6,927 nt of DNA from JAHBVL01 sp964461025 (GTDB lineage: Bacteria > Chloroflexota > Chloroflexia > Thermomicrobiales > UBA6265): positions 1-6,927 of the forward strand of contig CAYWSE010000124.1 in NCBI GenBank assembly GCA_964461025.1, in the 5' to 3' direction. The position numbers and the translations under genes are program-made. Positions 1 to 5,070 of this stretch are shown piece after piece; the stretch's first letter is position 1; each line of letters begins with the position of its first letter. The notes beneath the pieces are model-generated. The model ran no database searches and was not told the DNA's origin. It saw nothing but the letters and a program-made list of their open reading frames with translations.

Positions 1-33
1 CACGAACTCACTCACGAACTCACTCACGAACTC
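1..33. repeat. 12-bp tandem repeat, about 2.75 copies, cut by window edge
   Basis: The unit CACGAACTCACT occurs twice in perfect tandem and is followed by a partial third copy (CACGAACTC). The array starts at base 1, so its true length is unknown. It lies just upstream of a toxin-gene relic and is followed by a short AT-rich palindrome. No coding function is apparent. It could be a minisatellite or an array of binding sites; the sequence alone does not decide. Confidence 0.7.
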
Positions 34-42
34 CCGAGACGA

Positions 43-52
43 ATAATATTAT
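43..52. other. AT-rich perfect palindrome ATAATATTAT
   Basis: This 10-bp perfect inverted repeat stands out in a GC-rich background and directly follows the tandem repeat. It contains -10-like hexamers (TAATAT, TATTAT), so it may be promoter DNA for a former toxin-antitoxin gene. No good -35 element is visible at the expected distance. It is reported as an observed sequence feature without an assigned function. Confidence 0.35.
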
Positions 53-134
53 GCTCACGAGTGCAGATTCTGAAGAACCCCGAGTTTGAGCGACTGGTGC
101 GTCTCGCCCACATCAGTGCCACTCTTCCCCGCTG

Positions 135-347
135 GTGGAATCACGATCACGATGTAGCACTCCTGCGCGGCGTCAGCCGATCGCCGAGGGGGCCGGTCGA
201 CTGGCCAACCAGTTCCGCCGATCACATTCCACCATCGATCCGTTCGATTTTGTGATCGCCGCCACCGCCCTGCAGCATGGCGCGCGGCTTTGGACGCGAA
301 ATCTCAAGCACTTTCCGATGTTTGAGAACTTGACGCGACCGTACTAA
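135..347 (+). pseudogene. VapC-like PIN-domain toxin, C-terminal fragment
   Basis: The last 55 or so residues read like the C-terminal half of a VapC ribonuclease toxin: AEGAGRLANQFRRSH, then IDPFDFVIAATAL, HGARLWTRNLKHFPMF and a final RPY. In the numbering of this frame, Asp38 and Asn56 fall at the third acidic position and the usual D/N position of the PIN active site. The N-terminal half, with the first catalytic Asp and the Glu, is absent. The frame is closed by a TGA at 87-89, and the residues before about 168 do not look like PIN sequence. A frameshift near 170 is possible, because the adjoining frame reads ALLRGVS where family members often have a leucine-rich stretch. There is no antitoxin gene in view. 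The fragment ends 27 bp before the tmRNA terminator hairpin and is probably non-functional. The start given is the first GTG in frame and carries no weight; homology is convincing only from about 168. Confidence 0.7.
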
Positions 348-373
348 CGTCACCGGCGAGTGGCAGAAAGCGA

Positions 374-400
374 AAGGCCCTGGCGCATTGCCAGAGCCTT
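374..400 (-). terminator. Rho-independent terminator of ssrA
   Basis: An 11-bp stem (AAGGCTCTGGC pairing with GCCAGGGCCTT on the minus strand, one G-U pair) encloses a 5-nt loop, AATGC. On the minus strand it is followed by a broken T-rich tract (TTTCGCTTTCT). It begins 7 nt past the end of the tmRNA. The stem would also form on the plus strand and could act weakly on reads from the toxin relic. Confidence 0.85.
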
Positions 401-407
401 GCTGTTC

Positions 408-768
408 GGTGGAGATGGGGGGATTCGAACCCCCGTCCAAAGCTTTCGGTCGAATACATCCTACGTGCGTAGTCGGTGTTTCATTTACCAATCAATCTTC
501 CCGCCGACAGGATATCGATTGGTGAGCTGAACTGTCTTAGATGGTTTCGCTCCAGCGGACTTCACCATCGCGCCCTTGCCTGGGTGACGCCCGTACCCGG
601 TCCCGGCAGGGAAAGGTCCGGACGGACGCGCTGACTAGAGGTCGTGTGACTTAGGCAGCGAGAGGCATCTCAGAGGTGCCAGTTCTTGTTTTGCCCATTT
701 TTACGAAGGCCTGGGCGCTTCGGCACGCAGTAAACTAACCTCCAACCCTGTCGAAACCAAACATCCCC
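408..768 (-). ncRNA. ssrA: Transfer-messenger RNA (tmRNA)
   Basis: tmRNA rescues ribosomes stalled on broken mRNAs. It enters as an alanyl-tRNA mimic with SmpB and then templates a degradation tag. The 5' end GGGGATG pairs with CATCTCC at the 3' end to make the acceptor stem, including the G3-U wobble that alanyl-tRNA synthetase recognises. The T arm is GGGGG-TTCGAAT-CCCCC. The conserved 5' D-loop-like segment TTTGGTTTCGACAGG follows the acceptor stem. Pseudoknot PK1 lies just before the tag: CGAAG/CTTCG (718-722 with 704-708) and GCCCA/TGGGC (712-716 with 693-697). The 3' region GACTACGCACGTAGGATGTA matches the conserved stretch before the T arm of one-piece tmRNAs. The RNA is about 360 nt and not circularly permuted. 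The genome encodes discriminator A then CCG, so the final A of CCA must be added after trimming. Confidence 0.96.
651..680 (-). other. tmRNA tag reading frame, predicted GTSEMPLAA
   Basis: The frame ends at TAA (651-653) and its last residues are MPLAA, the usual protease-recognised LAA end. The resume codon is inferred as GGC at 678-680. It sits 12 nt after the 3' strand of PK1 in an A-rich spacer, the same geometry as the E. coli GCA resume codon. This gives a nine-residue tag. An in-frame GGC at 693-695 would give the longer GKTRTGTSEMPLAA, but that codon lies inside the PK1 stem and is therefore unlikely. Stop codon and frame are secure; the resume codon is an inference. Confidence 0.8.
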
Positions 769-799
769 AAAGTGATGTGCGCAACACCGCGCATCTCGG

Positions 800-805
800 A
801 TTATA
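800..805 (-). promoter_or_regulatory. Extended -10 promoter of ssrA
   Basis: The minus strand reads TGCTATAAT: a perfect TATAAT preceded by the extended -10 TG. No good -35 hexamer is seen 16-18 bp upstream. Transcription would start around 793, giving a 5' leader of about 25 nt that RNase P would remove to make the mature end at 768. This suits strong constitutive expression of a stable RNA. Confidence 0.75.
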
Positions 806-1027
806 GCACATTTGAGCGAAGTTACGTGCACTGCGCGCTCGGTCGTCGCGAAAGCATCCCGGCAACGCGGATTCCGCTAGACTTCCGGTCGAAAAGATGG
901 CGATCGGGAACTCCAGAGCAAACGGCCGGGTGAATCAGCGCGAGTCGAACGCCGCCGCGAACTTGCACACTGTTGGCGGTTTGGCGCGTAGCTGACGACG
1001 CTCGAACGCATTCCTTCGATTGGTCCA
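806..1027. other. Intergenic region between ssrA promoter and membrane-protein gene
   Basis: No gene is supported here: the open frames lack family resemblance and run antisense into the neighbouring gene. A TTGCAC at 963-968 could be a -35 element for the plus-strand membrane-protein gene, but no convincing -10 hexamer follows at 16-18 bp. Confidence 0.5.
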
Positions 1028-1738
1028 ATGCTTTCACGTCGGAAACCACATAGCCCGATGGGAAACTCTCCACACAGTCTGGCCCGGCAACTCGCGATCG
1101 CCGTTTCCTTGATGTTGTTCGTGTACGTCAATGTCACGAACGCCGTCAACGATCTCCTTCTCGACGATCGACATCGCCACTTCAATGCCGACGTGGAGCG
1201 CAACCTCCACACCATCCTGTCGGTCGCCGCAACGCTGTTCGCGGCTTTCGCCGCTATTCGGGTGGGTCTGTCTAACATTGAGAGACGGCGTCAGTGGTTT
1301 CTGGTTGCGGCGACGTTTCTCTACTTCGCGCTCGACGATTCGGTGGAGATTCACGAGCGGCTGGGAGAACCGATCGATCCGGTTCTCTTGCCGGCGATCT
1401 CGGGAATCTGGTTTGTGCTCTATCTCCCTCTGATGCTCTTCTCCGCCTGGATGATCTGGAGCAATCTGGCGCCAACGAGCGGCTGGAGACGAGTCGCTCG
1501 GGCGGGAATCGCCTGTCTGGTGCTTGCCGTCGCGGCCGAAGGCGCGGTAGCTGTCATCCCGGAACTGGATGGCGAAAACGACCGCGCCGGCTACACGATC
1601 GAAGTCGGAATCGAGGAAGGGGCCGAGCTGGCGGGGTGGTGGTTGATCGGTTGCGGGCTGACTGGAACAGCACTCTCTCGTCGTCGCGATCTCATTCCTG
1701 AGAACGCTCCGGTCGTGCTCGCCGCGCCGGCGGAATAG
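1028..1738 (+). CDS. Uncharacterised multi-spanning membrane protein
   Basis: I do not recognise a characterised family. The 236-residue product has about six hydrophobic segments, roughly at residues 19-40, 61-81, 89-104, 119-144, 157-177 and 199-216, so it is an integral membrane protein. Two polar clusters next to membrane segments look functional: DDSVEIHERLG at 103-113, directly after segment three, and EVGIEEGAELAGWW at 192-205, directly before segment six. Acidic and histidine residues there could bind a metal or a polar ligand, but this is inference. A polar loop rich in Asp, Arg and His (46-58) follows segment one. The start is uncertain: ATG 1028 has no clear ribosome site, and Met11 (ATG 1058) has a weak GGAAA about 13 nt upstream. 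The gene lies between ssrA and smpB on the opposite strand and ends 3 bp from the smpB stop, so it is not co-transcribed with either. Confidence 0.8.
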   Translation: MLSRRKPHSPMGNSPHSLARQLAIAVSLMLFVYVNVTNAVNDLLLDDRHRHFNADVERNLHTILSVAATLFAAFAAIRVGLSNIERRRQWFLVAATFLYFALDDSVEIHERLGEPIDPVLLPAISGIWFVLYLPLMLFSAWMIWSNLAPTSGWRRVARAGIACLVLAVAAEGAVAVIPELDGENDRAGYTIEVGIEEGAELAGWWLIGCGLTGTALSRRRDLIPENAPVVLAAPAE

Positions 1739-1741
1739 CCG

Positions 1742-2224
1742 TCAGTCACGCTCGGCGAGTGACCGCTGGATATCCCGCTTCGACTCCCGCTCTGCTTCCG
1801 CCGCCCGTTTGTCGTACAGCTTCTTGGCGCGGGCAACACCGATATCGACCTTGGCCTTTCCGCGCTTGAGCACCACCCGGAGGGGAACCAGGGTCATGCC
1901 CTTCTGCTCGACGGTGCGCTTGAGCTCCCAAATCTCATTCGAATGCGCCAGCAACTTGCGCGGACGCAGAGGATCGTGATTGGCATACGCGCCATGCGAA
2001 TAGGGCGCGATGTGCGCGCCGATCAGCCAAAGCTCGCCATCGTCGACGCGCGCGTACGCCTCGGTCAGGGAGATCTTGCCGGCTCGGATCGACTTGATCT
2101 CACTGCCGGTAAGTGCGATCCCAGTTTCGAGCGTTTCCAGAATGTGATAGTCGTGAAATGCACGACGGTTCGAAGCGACAACCTTGAAATCGCTGTTTTC
2201 GGTTTTGGCGACAGTCTTCGCCAT
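1742..2224 (-). CDS. smpB: SsrA-binding protein SmpB
   Basis: SmpB binds the tRNA-like domain of tmRNA, and its C-terminal tail probes the empty mRNA channel of stalled ribosomes; it is essential for trans-translation. The 160-residue product has the usual length and all hallmarks: NRRAFHDYHILE at 19-30, LTGSEIKSIRAGK at 38-50, the beta-barrel core with HIAPY at 71-75, the NHDPLRPRKLL block at 82-92, TLVPLRVVLKRGKAKV at 111-126, and the AKKLYDKR stretch at 133-140 that starts the basic tail. One conserved position differs: the glycine usually found before KK in that stretch is Ala133. The ATG start is supported by a Shine-Dalgarno AAGGG six nt upstream. The gene diverges from the methyltransferase gene and converges on the membrane-protein gene. 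Its RNA partner lies about 1 kb downstream on the same strand. Confidence 0.97.
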   Translation of the reverse strand: MAKTVAKTENSDFKVVASNRRAFHDYHILETLETGIALTGSEIKSIRAGKISLTEAYARVDDGELWLIGAHIAPYSHGAYANHDPLRPRKLLAHSNEIWELKRTVEQKGMTLVPLRVVLKRGKAKVDIGVARAKKLYDKRAAEAERESKRDIQRSLAERD

Positions 2225-2230
2225 TGTTGA

Positions 2231-2235
2231 CCCTT
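2231..2235 (-). promoter_or_regulatory. Ribosome binding site of smpB
   Basis: The minus strand reads AAGGG, then a 6-nt spacer, then ATG. This is a good Shine-Dalgarno match at ideal distance and fixes the smpB start. The same short divergent region carries TTGACC on the plus strand (2227-2232), a possible -35, without a matching -10. Confidence 0.7.
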
Positions 2236-2277
2236 ACAATGCACGCGGCGCCAGGACTACTGGCGATAGACATTCAG

Positions 2278-3066
2278 ATGGATCTGGAAATGCCAGAGCA
2301 GGACGCATACGCGTCGATCGCGGAATTCTACGACCTTGAGCATGATGCGTTCGATGATGACGTCGCGTTCTATCTGCAGTATGTCGAATCGGCCGGTGAT
2401 CCAGTGCTCGAACTGGCGTGTGGCACGGGCCGTGTGACCATTCCCATCGCTTCCGCTGGTTTCAGGGTTGTTGGCGCTGACAGCTCGGTACCAATGTTGT
2501 CGCGCGCCCGCGATCGCGGCCGCGGGCATGGTGTCGAACCTATCTTCGTGCACTCCGACATGAAGGAAGCTCGCACGATTCCGGGAGGACCGTTCGGCGT
2601 CGTGATCATGGCGCTCGGAGCACTCAGCCATCTCACCACGATCGACGATCAGATCGTGGCGTTGTCCTCAGTGCGTCAGGCGCTCGATCCGCGCGGCGTT
2701 CTTCTGCTCGATATGATGCACGCGTCGCCAGGGCGACTGCAGGCAATGGACGGGGCTGTGGGTTTCGATGGTCGCTGGCAGCTCGTTGATGGTTCCGTCG
2801 TCGACCGTTTCTCGTCACATGCGGTCTATCCGGCCACCCAGACGATCGATTCGCATATCTGGTACGACCACCTCTCGCCGGACGGCACACTGACCCGCAA
2901 ATCGTCAGACTTGCGACAGCGGTATGTATCTCCGGGGGAGCTGACGGTGATGCTCATGCATTCCGGGTTCGAAGAAGTCGTGCTCTACGGCGGATATGAG
3001 CTCGAACCATTTGAAGACTCGTCGGAGCGAATCGTCATCGCTGCCGAGGCGACGCGAACCCGATAG
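2278..3066 (+). CDS. Class I SAM-dependent methyltransferase
   Basis: The product (262 residues from this start) is a Rossmann-fold methyltransferase; its substrate is not evident. After an IAEFYDLEHDAF opening typical of this group, motif I is PVLELACGTGR at 42-52. An acidic residue closes the second strand (VVGADSS, Asp68), and HSDM at 92-95 provides the third-strand acidic residue. FGVVIMALGALSHL at 106-119 is motif IV-like. The C-terminal half, with alternating strands rich in Asp, Tyr and His, probably forms the substrate lid. The frame is open back to TTG 2224, which would overlap the smpB start, but the conserved part begins near residue 10. ATG 2278 or ATG 2290 is therefore more likely; the latter has GGA-rich sequence upstream. 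Small-molecule methylation is the usual role of such proteins. The gene stands alone on its strand, diverging from smpB and ending 6 bp from the aroC stop. Confidence 0.88.
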   Translation: MDLEMPEQDAYASIAEFYDLEHDAFDDDVAFYLQYVESAGDPVLELACGTGRVTIPIASAGFRVVGADSSVPMLSRARDRGRGHGVEPIFVHSDMKEARTIPGGPFGVVIMALGALSHLTTIDDQIVALSSVRQALDPRGVLLLDMMHASPGRLQAMDGAVGFDGRWQLVDGSVVDRFSSHAVYPATQTIDSHIWYDHLSPDGTLTRKSSDLRQRYVSPGELTVMLMHSGFEEVVLYGGYELEPFEDSSERIVIAAEATRTR

Positions 3067-3072
3067 TTCCCG

Positions 3073-4164
3073 CTACTGCTCTTGTCCGAACGCCGGCCAA
3101 TCGATGCGCGCCGCCCGGTTGCGCAGCATCAGGTCGGCGAGCACGACCGATAACATCGCCTCGGCGACCGGCACCGCGCGCGGACAAACCGAGGGGTCAT
3201 GCCTTCCTTCAACGACGATCGACTGAGGGTTCAGGTCGGTGTCGACCGTTTGCTGAACGCGTTCGACCGACGAGGTCGGCTTCACAGCGATTCGGACGAT
3301 CACGTCTTCGCCCGATGTGAGACCGCCAAGCGTTCCGCCAGCATTGTTGGTCAATGTGCGTATGCGCCCGTTTTCGACCGTAAATCCGTCATTCGATTCT
3401 GAACCGCGCTTCTTGGTGACCGCGAATCCTTCGCCAATCTCGACCGCTTTGACCGCCGGTATGCTGAGCATCGCCTGACCGATCAGCGCGTCGACCTTGT
3501 CGTAGATCGGCTCTCCGAGGCCGACCGGCGTGCCGGTCGAGCGGACCTCCACCACGCCACCGAGCGAATCCTTTTCCTCCTTGGCGACGCCAATGGCATC
3601 GATCATCTGCTGCGCGGCAACTGGGTCGGGGCAGCGAACGATGTTGCGCTCGATTTCGTCGCGATCGAAAGTCTGCATTTCGATGCCGCCGAGCTCGCGA
3701 ACGAACCCGAACACCTCACATCCCTGTGTGGCGAGAATCTTGCGGGCGATTGCTCCGGCGGCGACACGCCCCCAGGTTTCGCGCGCCGAGGAACGACCGC
3801 CACCGCGATGATCGCGGTGCCCGTATTTTGCCCAGTACGTATAGTCGGCGTGCCCCGGTCGGAAAAGATGGCGGATCAGATCGTACTTGGATGAATCAGC
3901 ATCGGCGTTGTAGGTGATCATCGAAATCGGCGCGCCGGTCGTCACATTCTCGAAAACCCCGGAGAGAATCTCGGCACGGTCCTTCTCGCCGCGGGGCGAG
4001 GTGACCTTGCTTTGGCCGACCCGGCGACGGTCGAGCTCCAGCTGAATGTCCTCGACGGTGAGCGGAATACCGGCGGGGCACCCCTCAACGACGACCCCGA
4101 GGGCTGGTCCGTGAGATTCGCCCCACGTCGTGAAGCGAAAGATTCCGCCGAAAGAACTACCCAT
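3073..4164 (-). CDS. aroC: Chorismate synthase
   Basis: This cytosolic enzyme catalyses the last shikimate-pathway step, removing phosphate from 5-enolpyruvylshikimate-3-phosphate to give chorismate, and needs reduced FMN. The 363-residue protein has the normal bacterial length. Family signatures are all present: GESHG at 15-19 with the catalytic histidine His18, DRRRVGQSK at 45-53, RPGHADYTYWAKYG at 102-115 with the second catalytic histidine His105, RDHRGGGRSSARET at 117-130, NNAGGTLGGLTSG at 273-285, and RHDPSVCPRAVPVAEAM at 321-337. The MGSSFGGIFRFTTWGESHG opening matches the usual N-terminus and fixes the start. A weak ribosome site (AGAAAG) lies about 11 nt upstream. The gene follows the GNAT gene by 48 bp in the same direction and may share its transcript, but no other shikimate gene is in the window. 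Confidence 0.97.
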   Translation of the reverse strand: MGSSFGGIFRFTTWGESHGPALGVVVEGCPAGIPLTVEDIQLELDRRRVGQSKVTSPRGEKDRAEILSGVFENVTTGAPISMITYNADADSSKYDLIRHLFRPGHADYTYWAKYGHRDHRGGGRSSARETWGRVAAGAIARKILATQGCEVFGFVRELGGIEMQTFDRDEIERNIVRCPDPVAAQQMIDAIGVAKEEKDSLGGVVEVRSTGTPVGLGEPIYDKVDALIGQAMLSIPAVKAVEIGEGFAVTKKRGSESNDGFTVENGRIRTLTNNAGGTLGGLTSGEDVIVRIAVKPTSSVERVQQTVDTDLNPQSIVVEGRHDPSVCPRAVPVAEAMLSVVLADLMLRNRAARIDWPAFGQEQ

Positions 4165-4212
4165 TGTTTATGACTTTCTGATTCGAGCAACCGGCAATGC
4201 GCCGACGGTAGT

Positions 4213-5070
4213 TTAGCGACTGGCGAAGCGGCGCCCATAAACCTGGTAGGCGTTCACCGAAGTTCGGCGAAACCCGAGGTGCGAATAGAGGCGCTGCGAC
4301 TTCCAATTCGAGGCCTGCGTGCTGAGCCCGATCGTTGTCGCTCCGAATCGCCTCATTCGTTCCACCGCAAACAACGTGAGTTCCCTGCCGAGGCCTCGCT
4401 GCTGCCAATTCGGTTGAACGGCGAGACGGTCAATATGCCCCCACGGTCCGAAACGGGTAAACCCGGCATAGCTGATCAGCTGGCAACCATTGAAATGGCC
4501 CCAAAGCTCCGATTCTTCGCCTCGCGCATAATGTTCAAATTCCCTCGCGCTGTTGATCCAGAGCCAGTCGAAGGCATCGTTGTCGACCTCGACTAACTGC
4601 CGCAGGTCTTCAGGATCGCGAGAATCGAGCTGGACAAGCGGCATCGACGGCGTCCACTCGTCGACCCGGGAGCGCAGCGTCAACTCGAATGGAATGACGG
4701 CATCGAGAGACTCTAAACCGGCTGACGCATAGAAGTGCGGAGACTCATGCTCGTTCCACTCGATGAGGATGATGCCTTCGAGACTGAGCTCTTCGGCTCG
4801 ATCAGCAGATGCCCGCAGGAGTTCACGGCGAGTGCGAATCGCGGTGGTCCCCACGACGGAGGCGATGCGCGGGCGATTTCTCCACTCACCGACGATCACG
4901 CACTCGTGATGCGCCGGAGACCAGACCGAGCGATCCGGAAAGCGTTCGACCACGCTCCTGGCCTGATCGGTATCGATCAACTCGCGCCAGAAAAAGCTTT
5001 CCCGATCGAAATCGTCGAGCGTGAGGGTTTGTACTCCGAGCGCTGTGCGGAATGGCGCAGCAAGTCTCAT
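4213..5070 (-). CDS. GNAT-family N-acetyltransferase, possibly two-domain
   Basis: The C-terminal part (about 145-275) is a recognisable GNAT fold: a HIDRLAVQPNWQQRGLGREL stretch at 212-231 carries the acetyl-CoA pyrophosphate-binding Q-x-R-G-x-G loop (223-228). It is followed by the helix LFAVERMRRFGA, the strand TIGLSTQASN, and the LYSHLGFRRT motif at 261-270 typical of motif B. The protein is 285 residues, about twice a single GNAT domain. The N-terminal half shows strand-like segments (CVIVGEW at 57-63, IASVVGTTAI at 69-78) and HFYASAGLESLDAVIPFEL at 112-130, which resembles the end of a GNAT domain. It lacks an acetyl-CoA loop, so it looks like a degenerate first repeat. The substrate is unknown. 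The start ATG overlaps the stop of the substrate-binding protein gene (TGATG), which suggests translational coupling; GGAGAAGG lies about 12 nt upstream, somewhat far for a standard site. Confidence 0.85.
   Translation of the reverse strand: MRLAAPFRTALGVQTLTLDDFDRESFFWRELIDTDQARSVVERFPDRSVWSPAHHECVIVGEWRNRPRIASVVGTTAIRTRRELLRASADRAEELSLEGIILIEWNEHESPHFYASAGLESLDAVIPFELTLRSRVDEWTPSMPLVQLDSRDPEDLRQLVEVDNDAFDWLWINSAREFEHYARGEESELWGHFNGCQLISYAGFTRFGPWGHIDRLAVQPNWQQRGLGRELTLFAVERMRRFGATTIGLSTQASNWKSQRLYSHLGFRRTSVNAYQVYGRRFASR

Noticed and set aside
51..89. ATG at 51 opening a 12-codon frame, in phase with the toxin relic
   Set aside because: It stops at TGA 87-89 and its residues do not resemble a PIN N-terminus or an antitoxin.
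61..255. Open frame with RWWNHDHDVALLRGVSR, resembling SANT-like segments of eukaryotic chromatin helicases
   Set aside because: The match is one short stretch in a frame that overlaps the better-supported PIN-toxin relic; there is no family context and the rest of the frame is low quality.
411..447. tRNA-like T arm and acceptor, first taken as an ordinary tRNA gene
   Set aside because: The pairing 5' acceptor strand lies about 350 nt away at 762-768, with a pseudoknot and tag frame in between, so it is tmRNA.
222..491. Minus-strand open frame across the toxin relic, the terminator and the tmRNA 3' end
   Set aside because: It runs through the tRNA-like part of tmRNA and shows no protein family resemblance.
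877..1278. Minus-strand open frame of 133 codons opposite the membrane-protein gene
   Set aside because: Arg/Ser-rich composition typical of an antisense shadow in GC-rich DNA; the plus-strand frame has clear membrane-protein character.
1746..1763. Hairpin GTCAC...GTGAC at the smpB 3' end as a bidirectional terminator
   Set aside because: The stem is 5 bp with a 9-nt loop and no T run on either side; it lies inside smpB coding sequence.
4192..4204. Small hairpin in the GNAT-aroC gap as a possible terminator
   Set aside because: The stem has only 4 strong pairs and no T tract follows in the direction of transcription, so it is unlikely to end the transcript before aroC.
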